From positions 1 to 43,074 of the forward strand of contig JAWVFT010000133.1 in NCBI GenBank assembly GCA_033855775.1: a DNA stretch of 43,074 nt, in the 5' to 3' direction. Each line of letters opens with the position of its first letter. Within the stretch, counting starts at the first letter, position 1. Of the stretch, positions 21,833 through 30,973 are shown in pieces. Made by a program: the position numbers and the translations under genes. Under the pieces are notes generated by a model. It saw only the letters and a program-made list of their open reading frames with translations. It made no database searches and was not told where the DNA came from. The stretch is from DASVTR01 sp033855775. GTDB lineage: Bacteria > Acidobacteriota > Blastocatellia > Pyrinomonadales > Pyrinomonadaceae.

Positions 21833-24592
21833 ATGAAATTCTCTGCTCAACTACGTTCAGCCTGTGGCCTCCTGTTGGTTTTTTGTTTGCTCGCCACGCC
21901 GCTGGCCGCGATGGGCAGCAAGGGCAAGAAAAATTATGAGCGCGGCTTGAGCTATGAAGCCGCGCAGCAATGGGAGAAGGCGGCGGAAGAATTTATTCTG
22001 GCCGTCGCTGCCGAGCCTTCCAACATCCAGTATCAACTACACTATCGCAGGGCCGTCTTCAACGCTTCGCAGGAGGCGATGCGGAAGGGCGATGCTCTAG
22101 CTCTGCAAAAAGATTATCTCGGAGCCTACAACTCTTTTCGTCAGGCTTACGGCTACGACGCGACGAATGAGTTGGCCGTCACCGAAGCCGAGCGCATGCT
22201 GCGCCTCAAACGCGACAACGACGGGGGCGACGCGGACGCAGAGCCGGAGACGGGCAACTCTGAAGCGAAGATGACGCCCACTTCAACTCAAGTCGGGCTG
22301 GATTCATCCCTGCAACGCGGGCGGCCACAGCAGCAGCAATCATCACAACCGACACGCGCCGAGCAGCTTCGCGTCGTCAGCTACAAAGGCGACTTGAAGA
22401 ATTTCATTCGCTCGCTGGCCGACGAACTGCATATTGATGTTCTCTTCGATAGCCAGTCGTTTCAAAAACAGCGGACGATAGAAGTCAAGCTTCACGATGT
22501 CACGACGCCCAAAGTGCTCGACTTCGTTTTCATGCAGGAAGGTTTATTCTTTCAGAAGCTGGATCGCAATACTATTTTCGTCGCAGACCAGTCGAAGCGA
22601 CCGCTGTATCAGGAACTCGTTATACAAACTTTCTACCTCGCCAACATTGACCCGGAAGAGGCGCGCACGATGATTCAGGCGGCGATTCCCGCGCAGCAGG
22701 GACGCCCCGCCGCCAACGTGATTCCGCACAAATCCACCAACAGCATTACCGTGCGCGACACGCCTGAGAATATACGTCTCATCAGCAGTCTCCTTGAGAA
22801 CGTTGACAAAGACCTCGCCGAAGTCGTCATGGAAGTGAACATCTATGAGATGCAGCACAACGACTTGCTTCAACTCGGCAATCAAGTCGGGTCGGCTGGC
22901 ACGCTCGGAAATCTCTTCAACACAGGCGCCCTTGTCGCTCCCGTCGGGGCTGCAAAGATTGCGCAGGCGGCAGTCTCCGCCTTGCCGACAGCCTTCGGCG
23001 CAGCCTTCCTGATTCCTTCCTCTTCGTTCTCTGCGTTCCAGCAAAAGGATCGCAGCCGCCTGCTCGCTTCAACGCAGATTCATGCTTTCGATAGAGAAGC
23101 ATCGAGAGCGCGCATCGGCCAGCGCGTGCCTATTCAAACCGCGCAGATAACTTCTTTGGGATTTTCTAACAGCAGCAACACGGCCCCGGCGGGAGGAACC
23201 AGCGGCGTCTTCGGCGGCACGGGTTATCCGGTCATCAACTACGAGCCGGTCGGATTGACGCTCGACTTCACGCCGCAGGTCTTTCCCAACTTAGATGTGC
23301 AAGTGAAGATGAACATCGAGTCGAAGGATGTGCAGGGGCTTGGCAGCCTGACTCCGACCTTCACCGAGCGCAGCATCTCAGGCACGGCGCGCATTAAAAA
23401 TAATCAGACGATGATGATTGCCAGCGTCGCGCAAACCAATCAGGCCAGAGGGCGACAGGGCTTGCCGCTCCTTGGTCTGGTTCCAGTGCTCGGTCGTCTC
23501 TTCTCCACGCCGACGCATAACAACTACCAGACGGACATCGTTATCACCGTCACGCCTCATGTTCTGCGCGCGCCATCCGTCACGCCGCGCGACCGGCGAG
23601 GCTTCCCAAGCGGCTCGCAGCAGATGCCCATTGCCGGGTCGCTCGAAGCGATGCTGCGCGAGTCTGACCGTTTAGACCAATCGCCGGTCGCTGCCCGCTC
23701 TGTGGAAAATCAACCTGCGATACAGTCTCCTTCGACCGCCGCCGCAGCCGTCAACTCTCTCTCCGATGCTCAGTCGTCACCGGATTATATCCCTGCGCCA
23801 AAGGCTCTGTTGCCAGCCGTTGACGGCAACACGGCGGCGGCAGTTCCGCTTCATTCATCTACTTCCGGCGCTGCCGAAACAGTCTCCATCTCCAACGTCA
23901 CGACGACAGCGCCGGAAACGCTTCCCACGGCTCAGGCGCTATTCAAGGATAACGCGCCTTCGCTGTCGCTGTTGCGGCCCTCCGCTATTCCGGCTTCGGT
24001 TGTTAAGTCTCTCGCCGCGCCGCCGTCATCGCTTGATGCGGCACAAGTCAACGGCACGGCGCCGGAGCCAGCCGTCGCCTCTGTCATCTCGAATCCTTCC
24101 AAGCCGGACGGCGTGCGCCAAGAGGTCGCTGAGCCGTCGAAGGAAGACGCGGGCTCGTCGTTAGCTTCGGGCAACGGGGAACTGAAATTCGAGCGTGAGA
24201 TTCAGGAGCTACGCGTCGGCGAAAAGCGCCGCATCACGCTACTGCTGACCGCCGATAGCCCGCTCAGTCTGGTTATCCTGCCGCTGCGATTCGACCCGCG
24301 CGCCGTCTCTGTTCATGTCGTCTCAGCCGGATACGCGCTCGCCAATACCCAGGCCGCTCCAACGATTACGCAAACTCCAAGCCCCGGCGGAAAGCTGCTA
24401 ATCTCGCTCGGCCTCCCGCCTGAAGCGATGACCAGCAGCCACCCAAGCCTTGTCGTTCAGCTTGAACTCGAAGCGCTTGAGGCAGGTGAAAGCATGATTA
24501 GCATCGAACCCGGCGCGACCCACTTGATTGCCCCTGAAGGCCACGACCTACGCCTCAGCGTGATGCAGACCCGCGTGCTCATCAGTCACTAA
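21833..24592 (+). CDS. GspD/PilQ-type secretin with N-terminal TPR and C-terminal cohesin-like domain
   Basis: A 919-aa exported protein (signal peptide to about residue 26). TPR-like helices (30-125) and a Gln-rich linker precede a secretin N-domain region (about 180-325, including VLDFVFMQEGLFF and AANVIPHKSTNSITVRDTPE). The secretin pore domain (about 328-580) carries RIGQRVPIQT, VGLTLDFTPQVF and GLPLLGLVPVLGRLFS. A long Ser/Ala/Pro-rich linker then leads to a beta-sandwich (about 785-919) resembling cohesin or a type-II-secretion-associated domain. No other secretion ATPase or pilin genes are in the window. It lies 147 bp after the DsbA-like fusion, co-oriented. Manganese oxidase export in Pseudomonas putida depends on type II secretion, so a role in exporting the oxidase is a reasonable inference. 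Confidence 0.9.
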   Translation: MKFSAQLRSACGLLLVFCLLATPLAAMGSKGKKNYERGLSYEAAQQWEKAAEEFILAVAAEPSNIQYQLHYRRAVFNASQEAMRKGDALALQKDYLGAYNSFRQAYGYDATNELAVTEAERMLRLKRDNDGGDADAEPETGNSEAKMTPTSTQVGLDSSLQRGRPQQQQSSQPTRAEQLRVVSYKGDLKNFIRSLADELHIDVLFDSQSFQKQRTIEVKLHDVTTPKVLDFVFMQEGLFFQKLDRNTIFVADQSKRPLYQELVIQTFYLANIDPEEARTMIQAAIPAQQGRPAANVIPHKSTNSITVRDTPENIRLISSLLENVDKDLAEVVMEVNIYEMQHNDLLQLGNQVGSAGTLGNLFNTGALVAPVGAAKIAQAAVSALPTAFGAAFLIPSSSFSAFQQKDRSRLLASTQIHAFDREASRARIGQRVPIQTAQITSLGFSNSSNTAPAGGTSGVFGGTGYPVINYEPVGLTLDFTPQVFPNLDVQVKMNIESKDVQGLGSLTPTFTERSISGTARIKNNQTMMIASVAQTNQARGRQGLPLLGLVPVLGRLFSTPTHNNYQTDIVITVTPHVLRAPSVTPRDRRGFPSGSQQMPIAGSLEAMLRESDRLDQSPVAARSVENQPAIQSPSTAAAAVNSLSDAQSSPDYIPAPKALLPAVDGNTAAAVPLHSSTSGAAETVSISNVTTTAPETLPTAQALFKDNAPSLSLLRPSAIPASVVKSLAAPPSSLDAAQVNGTAPEPAVASVISNPSKPDGVRQEVAEPSKEDAGSSLASGNGELKFEREIQELRVGEKRRITLLLTADSPLSLVILPLRFDPRAVSVHVVSAGYALANTQAAPTITQTPSPGGKLLISLGLPPEAMTSSHPSLVVQLELEALEAGESMISIEPGATHLIAPEGHDLRLSVMQTRVLISH

Positions 24593-25037
24593 AAAAATCC
24601 GGCGCGTTGCGTTGTTAAGGCGTGACGCGCCGCGCCTTGCCGCGCCTTTCCTGACACTGCCGCTCGTGCCCGTAGCCTCTGCTTTGTGCCGACTCCCGCG
24701 AGCCGCATTAAAGTAGCCCGTCAGGGTTTACTTTCGCTTATCCTCTGTGTTCGTCGGCGCAAATAGACTTTGCAACCTGTAGAGCGCCTTGCGCCACAAC
24801 CGCTCATCGCCAGTCTCTTCCAACTTGCCGCCCCGTCAAGCGTTGTTCCTGCCTCCTCGCGCGGCGCAAGAATGCTTTAGCCGTGATTAAGAATCTTAGA
24901 TAGCGACTTACAATCCGCCTTGTCGCTCATCTATTATGCGACGGGAACGGGCGGCGCGGAGAACTGCCGCAGGCGTCTTGCCGTTGAACCGCTGCGCGCG
25001 GGCTGGTTGCTCGACCTTTAGAGCTTAGAGCACAGAG
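24593..25037. other. Intergenic stretch with a tRNA-Gln-like fragment
   Basis: These 445 bp hold no gene I can support. A weak GGCGCG...CGCGCC stem follows the secretin stop. On the minus strand, 24970-24990 matches the D-arm and start of the anticodon stem of glutamine tRNAs (GTTCAACGGCAAGACGCCTG), but no anticodon loop, T-arm or acceptor end follows. It may be a leftover tRNA piece from an integration event. Confidence 0.4.
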
Positions 25038-26045
25038 ATGAAAAGAAGGCTGATTAAGAAACTTCTCTTCGCGCTTTATATAATAGTTGTCACGCTCGCT
25101 TTGCTCGAAATCGTGGTGCGCATTACAGGCTATTCCGAGCATCACATCTGCGACCCCATATATATCGCTTTCTCTCCTGAAGAAGAAATCCCATACATAC
25201 ACAAGCCGAATCTCGCGCAGGCGAGGGGACGCGGCCTCTCGATAATCAACACGGATAGCCTGGGCTTGCGTTCAGAGACGGCCGGGGCGCAATACGGCCC
25301 GAGGCGGGAGAACGAATACCGGATTGCCATTGTCGGCGACTCCGTGACGTTCGGAGAAGGCGTGGAGAAAACAGCCGACACGTTCGCGCAGGTTCTGGAA
25401 GATGCTTTGAACCGCAAGCAGAGCGCGGTCAAAGTCAAAGTCTTCAACTTCGGCGCGTCGGCCTACAGCGTGAAGGTGATGACGGCGACGCTCAGGCATC
25501 GTGTGCTGGCGGTGGAGCCGAATCTGGTCATCATGGCTCTCATCCCCGCGGATTTCAATTTGTCCAGAACGCCGTCCGTAGACGCCTGGGGCTATTTAAC
25601 GGACAACAAGCTGTCCGGCTTTCTGTCCAAAGACTCGCGGCTCCGGCTCGTGCTCCGAAAAGTTCACCTGCTCTACTTTTTGCGCGACTTCATCTACGCC
25701 CGCTCGGACAACGGCCAGACGGCTGAGGACATTATCGCGGCGGGCGGCGTGCCGGACTCATACGCCTACATACGAGATTTCAAAGAGCTTGCGGAGCAAC
25801 ACAAACTCGCTTACAGCATCGCTCTCCTGCCTTCACTGCAAAGCCGGTTCGGTAACGTGACTTCGCAACTCAAGAGAGACGAGATAACGTTCGTTGACCT
25901 GACCAACCTGCGTGACGCCTTTTCAGCGGAGCAGTTTCGGGCGAGCCGGTTCGACGCTCATCCTTCCGCGCTCGCGCATCGCAGCATCGGCGAATCGCTG
26001 GCCGAATATATCCTCACAAATCAATTGATGACAGCACAGCGATAG
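25038..26045 (+). CDS. SGNH/GDSL-family hydrolase, membrane-anchored
   Basis: A 335-aa protein with one N-terminal transmembrane anchor (about 8-28) and an exposed SGNH hydrolase domain. Block I is IVGDSVTFGEGV with Ser102, a block II Gly is in NFGASAYS, and the catalytic Asp-His pair is in DAHPSALAH (Asp306, His308). Such enzymes act as esterases or acetyl hydrolases on polysaccharides and lipids. The convergent neighbour on the minus strand starts a glycan biosynthesis cluster, so deacetylation of an exported glycan is plausible, but the substrate cannot be read from sequence. Confidence 0.8.
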   Translation: MKRRLIKKLLFALYIIVVTLALLEIVVRITGYSEHHICDPIYIAFSPEEEIPYIHKPNLAQARGRGLSIINTDSLGLRSETAGAQYGPRRENEYRIAIVGDSVTFGEGVEKTADTFAQVLEDALNRKQSAVKVKVFNFGASAYSVKVMTATLRHRVLAVEPNLVIMALIPADFNLSRTPSVDAWGYLTDNKLSGFLSKDSRLRLVLRKVHLLYFLRDFIYARSDNGQTAEDIIAAGGVPDSYAYIRDFKELAEQHKLAYSIALLPSLQSRFGNVTSQLKRDEITFVDLTNLRDAFSAEQFRASRFDAHPSALAHRSIGESLAEYILTNQLMTAQR

Positions 26046-26078
26046 ATGCTCTGAGCCGTATGACTTGAGTCTTCATCA

Positions 26079-26957
26079 TCATGTTTTGGGCTTGTATCGC
26101 TCGTAAAAAAAGCCCGCCGCGTTCGCTAACTGCGACCAGCAAAGCAGCGTCGTTAATTGCAGCGCGCGAGCTTTGCGCGCAGGAGATGCGGCGGCGCGCA
26201 GCAACTTGAAATAGAAATTGAAGTCCGGTTGAAAGCGTCCGCGCCCTTTGGCTGCGCGCGTTTGATGAAAGCGGCGCGCGCCCCTGCCGTAGCCGAAGTG
26301 CTGTCGCCACAAGCTCCGCAACGTGAGGTCGTGCGCGTGATAAACGACGGCCTCCGGCGCGTGCGTCATGCCGTAGCCGCGCTCGCGCCAGCGGTCGCAA
26401 AACTCCCTGTCCTCAGACGTGTTGAACGATTCGTCGAAGCCCTTCATCTCGCGGAAGCGTTCGGCGGCGAGCGCGAAATTGTTCGAGGCAAAGAAGCGCG
26501 CGTCGTTCGGGTCAACATTGAAATGCGCGTAGACCACTTCGATAATCAACTGGCTCGTCTCCGCATACGGATTGTGCTTGAGCGCGTTGAGCGTGCGCCC
26601 GCCGATGAGATGCTCCGGCGTCTTGACGAAAGATGAAGCCAGCGCGCGCAGCCAAACGGCAGCCGGAGCGCAGTCGTCATCAATGAAGGCCAGAAATTCG
26701 CCGCGCGCCTGCGCCGCTCCAAAGTTGCGCCCCCCGGCTGGCCCCGTATTCTTTTGCGCGAACAGCTTGATGTCCAGCCGCCCGCGAAACGGTTCAATCA
26801 CGCTCTCAAGAGACTGCGCGCCGCCGTCGTCAACGACAATCACCTCGAATCGCTCAAGCGGATAATCCATGAGCGTGAGAGCTTGCAGGCAGGACGCAAG
26901 CTGCCCTGGCCGCTCGTAGGTCGGGATAACGATTGAGAAGAAGAACAGGTTGCGCAT
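26079..26957 (-). CDS. Family 2 glycosyltransferase
   Basis: I choose ATG 26957 (MRNLFFFSIVIPTYERPG), where the GT-A fold begins, giving 292 aa. An upstream in-frame start at 27161 would overlap the preceding gene by 110 bp. Motifs are IPTYERP (11-17), VVDDGG (41-46) and the metal-binding DDD in FIDDDCAP (93-95). A mucin-type TSEDREFCDRW segment holds the likely catalytic acidic residues. It transfers a sugar from a nucleotide donor. It is the last gene of the minus-strand glycan operon. Donor and acceptor are unknown. Confidence 0.85.
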   Translation of the reverse strand: MRNLFFFSIVIPTYERPGQLASCLQALTLMDYPLERFEVIVVDDGGAQSLESVIEPFRGRLDIKLFAQKNTGPAGGRNFGAAQARGEFLAFIDDDCAPAAVWLRALASSFVKTPEHLIGGRTLNALKHNPYAETSQLIIEVVYAHFNVDPNDARFFASNNFALAAERFREMKGFDESFNTSEDREFCDRWRERGYGMTHAPEAVVYHAHDLTLRSLWRQHFGYGRGARRFHQTRAAKGRGRFQPDFNFYFKLLRAAASPARKARALQLTTLLCWSQLANAAGFFYERYKPKT

Positions 26958-27051
26958 GATGACGCAGAGTTTAGAGTTTTTATAGTTGGACTGAAACTGG
27001 CAGGCGGCGGCTCGCCTGTGAAGCGGTCTGGCGCAACTCTTCTTCCAAAGC

Positions 27052-28086
27052 TTATTCGCTGCGCGCTTCTCGCCGGTCGTGCGCGGCGAGATAACGCTCG
27101 CGGTGAAATTCCATGTCGGATAGTTTCGCCATCGCGTGGCCGGGGCCGAAGGCGTAGCCAATCATCTCGCCTGCGCCGTCGAAGACGAGCCCGACAAACA
27201 GCGCGGGCAGCACGCGCAGGAAGAGACGGCGCGGGCGTCCCGGCTTGAACAGTTCGCGTGTGATGCGCAGGCAGCGCACCAATGGGATGAGGGGCGCGGC
27301 GCAGGCAAAGAGCGCTCTGCGCAACGGCGTCCAATCGCGCGCGCGCGCGGAAGCGAAGAGCCGCCCGCCGTTGAATCTGAGCGCAAGGGAAGGCGACCGC
27401 CTGGAGAAATTTTGATGAAAGGTGCGCGCTTCCGATTCTAAGTAGAGCTTGTGACCTTTCGCGCGCAAGTCCCAATGGAGAATGCTTTCGGCGTCGAGCA
27501 TCGCTTCGAGCCGCTCGCCGTACGCCAGCAGGACTTCGCGTTTATACGAACCGTTGTGGCCCGGCAAGTGTTCGCGCTCGCCGCCTTCGGTCGGCTCCAA
27601 CCACTGCGCGTACTCAATCAACAGATTGGCCCAACTCGTAATGCTGCGCGGGTTGGCGTTGGTCATCACAGGCCCGACGGCTGCCCAATCTTCGCGGTGC
27701 CGTTTGATGAGAGCTTCGGCCCAACCCGGAGCCGGATAAGCGTGGTCTTCGGCAAACGCCACGATGGGCGCAGACGACGCGCGCGCTCCCAACGCACGCG
27801 CACGCGCGGTTGAACTGACGTGTCCGACTTCGACAATCTTGTGTCGTTGAAACTGCGACATCGCAGACTCGTCCATCTCAAGCTCTTTCGCTGAAGGCGC
27901 GACAATCACAACTTCCAGACTGCCGCTAGACTTCTGCGCCCGTAGATGTTTGATTGTCTTGCGTATCGTCGCGTAGCGGTCGGGCGTGATGACCACGACG
28001 GACATCGCGGGCGACTGCGCCTCGCCACCGCGTTCATCGCTGCCCGCATCCGACATTTCTTTCCCGCCAACGCTCTTCAATAGCAT
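27052..28086 (-). CDS. Glycosyltransferase family 2-like protein
   Basis: A 344-aa protein; MSVVVITPDRYATIRKTIKHL (about 28-48) begins a GT-A fold. EDH in FAEDHAYPAPGW (113-115) replaces the usual DxD, and GHNGSYKREVLLAYGE is a typical acceptor-loop region. A hydrophobic segment (about 270-320) suggests membrane association. An alternative start is the Met at residue 11. It lies 20 bp after the Gfo/Idh/MocA gene on the same strand. The altered DxD makes metal use uncertain. Confidence 0.78.
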   Translation of the reverse strand: MLLKSVGGKEMSDAGSDERGGEAQSPAMSVVVITPDRYATIRKTIKHLRAQKSSGSLEVVIVAPSAKELEMDESAMSQFQRHKIVEVGHVSSTARARALGARASSAPIVAFAEDHAYPAPGWAEALIKRHREDWAAVGPVMTNANPRSITSWANLLIEYAQWLEPTEGGEREHLPGHNGSYKREVLLAYGERLEAMLDAESILHWDLRAKGHKLYLESEARTFHQNFSRRSPSLALRFNGGRLFASARARDWTPLRRALFACAAPLIPLVRCLRITRELFKPGRPRRLFLRVLPALFVGLVFDGAGEMIGYAFGPGHAMAKLSDMEFHRERYLAAHDRREARSE

Positions 28087-28106
28087 CTTCCTCCGCCCTT
28101 CAAAAT

Positions 28107-29228
28107 TTAAGCGATGCCTGAAGGCTCCGCTTCCTGCGCGCGTCTCTCCGCAACTCTTTCAAGTTGATTCGTGTGGCTCAACGTGACCGCGCGCTTCGTC
28201 GCGTTCGCTTCCCAGGCAGCGAGCGCGATTTCGAGAGCGCGCCTGCCGTCATCGAGGCCGCACGCGACCGTTGTGTCGAACGTAATCGCGTCGGCGAAGT
28301 GTCGCCACTCTGCCGCGTAGGAAGCCACGAAGTCGCCACCCCGCCGCGCTTGACGGATGATGCGCGGCGTCTCCCGCAACGTTCGCCCAAGCCCGCGCAG
28401 GCGCGACTTCAAAGAGCCTGCATACTGCTCCGCGCCGAATCGCTCAAGCCCGTCGGCGCGATAAAACGAAACGCGCAGCCACCCGCGCTCCCCGTAGATT
28501 TCGAGTTCGTGATTCTCGCCCGTCCCTTCGGAGAAGGTCGAGACGATTTGCGTGCCTGCGCTCATTCGTCCCGCGACTATTGCCGTTTCGTCTTGCGACA
28601 AACTTGAGGCGGAGACTTCCTCCATCTCCGCTTCGAACAGAAAGCGGAGCAGGTCGAAGTGATGCACGCCGAGTTCAAAGAGCGCGCCGCCGCCCGACTG
28701 CCTGCGCTTGCGCCACTCCGTCAACTCGCCGCGCAGTCGCGCGCCGCTCGTGAACACCGTGCGCGCCAGCTTGATGTCGCCAAGCTCTCCGCCGCGAATA
28801 ATCTCTTTGACCGCGCGCGCGAGGCGATGCCAGCGCAAGTTGAAGCCGACCAACACCTTGAGCGACGGATGTGCCGCGGCCTCCGCTCGCAAGCGGTCGC
28901 AGTCTTCAAGGCTCAGGGCCAGCGGTTTCTCTATAAAGACGTGCTTGCCAGCCTTGAGGGCCGCGAGCGCTGCTTCCGCGTGAAGCTGCGGCGGGACGCA
29001 AACAGCGACCGCGTTAACTTCTTCGTCCTCGATTAACTCGCGGTAATCCGCGTAGCGCGCCGCGCCGCCAAACTGCGCGCCGGCACGCTCAAGCCGTCCG
29101 GCGTTGATGTCCGCGAGCGCCTTGACCTCAATGCCGCGAGCGCCTCGTAGCGCGGGCAGATGACGCCGCTCGGTCACGTCTCCACAACCGATTATCCCGA
29201 GCCGAATTAAACGGACATTCTCGCTCAA
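28107..29228 (-). CDS. Gfo/Idh/MocA-family NAD(P)-dependent oxidoreductase
   Basis: A 373-aa protein with an N-terminal Rossmann fold (GIIGCGDV, 11-18) and the family signature EKP (100-102, in VFIEKPLALS). A downstream GVHHFDLL matches the substrate-site His region. Members oxidise or reduce sugars, often nucleotide-activated ones, in glycan pathways. The start overlaps the end of the membrane glycosyltransferase gene by 4 bp, so it is in the same operon. It may supply or modify a sugar for the neighbouring transferases. Confidence 0.88.
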   Translation of the reverse strand: MSENVRLIRLGIIGCGDVTERRHLPALRGARGIEVKALADINAGRLERAGAQFGGAARYADYRELIEDEEVNAVAVCVPPQLHAEAALAALKAGKHVFIEKPLALSLEDCDRLRAEAAAHPSLKVLVGFNLRWHRLARAVKEIIRGGELGDIKLARTVFTSGARLRGELTEWRKRRQSGGGALFELGVHHFDLLRFLFEAEMEEVSASSLSQDETAIVAGRMSAGTQIVSTFSEGTGENHELEIYGERGWLRVSFYRADGLERFGAEQYAGSLKSRLRGLGRTLRETPRIIRQARRGGDFVASYAAEWRHFADAITFDTTVACGLDDGRRALEIALAAWEANATKRAVTLSHTNQLERVAERRAQEAEPSGIA

Positions 29229-30973
29229 GGATTGTCCACCTTCTTCTGCGCCCCGGCCCGCACGGCTTCATCCACAGCATAGACGAGTATCAAGTGTCCG
29301 GGCGTTTCGGCGATGCTGTAAGCGAGACAGAGGCCCGGATGAATACTGTCGCCGTCCAACAGCGGGCGCAGGCGCATGTGCTTGAAGTCGCGCTCGTTGA
29401 CGACAAGATACTCGACTCCTTCGCGCCGCGCTCGCGCGATGAGCGTCTCGTATTCTTCGTCAATCAACTGGACGTGCCGCCCCTTCGCATAGAAGGCCGC
29501 AACCGGCACGGTTGACATGATGACGGGCGCGCTTGCGGCGTCGTGCTCTTTAATCCATGCGGCGGCGCGTTTCTGCCCGCCATAATCACTCCACTTATCG
29601 CCACGCAAAAGATAGATGGAGAGCGGCAACAGGGAAGCGAGCAAGATTGCGATGACGAGCGGCGCAGTGATTTTTCTAACTAACGATAGCCACCGCTTCG
29701 CGCTTCCCGCTCTCTCCAAAGTCTCGTTCATCCACTCCGCAAACTCTACGACGCCGTTCGCAGACCAGCAGAGCAAGAGCGGCACGAGCGGCACGATGAA
29801 GCGTATGTTCGGCAGCGTCACGCTGTAGCCCGCCAGCGTCGCCGCCACGAACGAGAAGAGATATAACTCGCGCCGAGCGCGGCTGCCCGTCCAACGTTTT
29901 CTAAAGAGTCCGAGCGCGGCCAGCAGCACGAAGGTCGGCGGAAAGATGAGATTGAAAATTTCATACTCGAACCGCAAGGCTTTCGTCACTTGCACGATGG
30001 CCGTCGTCATGTCAGGCACGAGCGGCGCAATCGTCGGCGCGAGTTCGCCTCCGGCCAGGCGGCTGCCCTGCCACAGATGCGCGGCAACTTTTCCGCTCAG
30101 CGTCCAAGCTCCCGTCTGCGCTCTGAGGTATAAGAGGTACGGCGCCGCCGCCAACATAAAGCCCGCGCAGAGCGCGAGAGCATTTCGCGCAGCCGTCTTG
30201 AAGGAGCTTGCTTTATCAAAAAGCTTTCGGCACAGCGTCGGCACAAGCAGCAACAGCAGAAACCCCGCGGCCTCCGGCTTCAACAGATAACAGGCGCCGA
30301 ACGTCGCGCCCGCCAGAAGAAAGGAGCGCGCCCTCGCGCTTGACAATGCAGACCATCCGGCGAGGACGCCGCAGGTGAAGAGCAGCGTGTAGGTTGCTTC
30401 CGTGAGCAGCACGGTCGAGTAGTAAATCAGCAAAGGGTGCAGGGCGACGAGGCTCGCGCCCGTGCGCGCGGCGCGCTCGCCGTGCCAGTCGCGCATCAAC
30501 CTGTAGCACGGAATGACCAGCAGGCTGCCCGCCACAACTGAGACGAGGCGGCCCGCCAATTCCGCGTCGGCGAACAAGAGCGACGAGAGGCCGACGAGCA
30601 ATGGATAGAGCGGCGGCCAGTAAACGCTCAGACCTTCGTGTAGATTTCCGGCCAACAGGCTGCGACCGAGGGCGACGTATTGAACGCCATCCGGCGAAAT
30701 TGCCTGCTCGAAACGCCAGAGGAGCAAGAGCCTCAACAGAAAGGCTGACAGCATCCAGCCGAGCGGCGTTCGCCAATGGCTTTCCGAGAGACGCCGCTTG
30801 AGTTGCGAGAGAGTCCGCGCGCCGCGCGGCGCGCGCTCGTTTGCGAGCGACGGGTGCGAGTCGTCTTGAAGCGGGCGCGAGTCTTCCGCGCTCGAACGCG
30901 TCGTCATCACGCGCTCATGTTTGAGAGCGTCAGCATCTTCCGTCTCCGGCGGGCGAACGCTAAGGCTTTCCAT
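29225..30973 (-). CDS. GT39/ArnT-like membrane glycosyltransferase
   Basis: A 582-aa polytopic protein. A charged N-terminal tail of about 70 aa precedes roughly 10-11 transmembrane helices. An acidic SPDGVQYVALGRSLL loop after the first helix contains the Asp typical of GT-C (PMT/ArnT) enzymes, and VYWPPLYPLLVG is the usual second motif. A soluble domain lies at the C-terminus. These enzymes use lipid-phosphate-linked sugars. The start overlaps the preceding transferase by 14 bp. An internal Met (residue 23) is a possible alternative start. Confidence 0.85.
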   Translation of the reverse strand: MESLSVRPPETEDADALKHERVMTTRSSAEDSRPLQDDSHPSLANERAPRGARTLSQLKRRLSESHWRTPLGWMLSAFLLRLLLLWRFEQAISPDGVQYVALGRSLLAGNLHEGLSVYWPPLYPLLVGLSSLLFADAELAGRLVSVVAGSLLVIPCYRLMRDWHGERAARTGASLVALHPLLIYYSTVLLTEATYTLLFTCGVLAGWSALSSARARSFLLAGATFGACYLLKPEAAGFLLLLLVPTLCRKLFDKASSFKTAARNALALCAGFMLAAAPYLLYLRAQTGAWTLSGKVAAHLWQGSRLAGGELAPTIAPLVPDMTTAIVQVTKALRFEYEIFNLIFPPTFVLLAALGLFRKRWTGSRARRELYLFSFVAATLAGYSVTLPNIRFIVPLVPLLLCWSANGVVEFAEWMNETLERAGSAKRWLSLVRKITAPLVIAILLASLLPLSIYLLRGDKWSDYGGQKRAAAWIKEHDAASAPVIMSTVPVAAFYAKGRHVQLIDEEYETLIARARREGVEYLVVNERDFKHMRLRPLLDGDSIHPGLCLAYSIAETPGHLILVYAVDEAVRAGAQKKVDNP

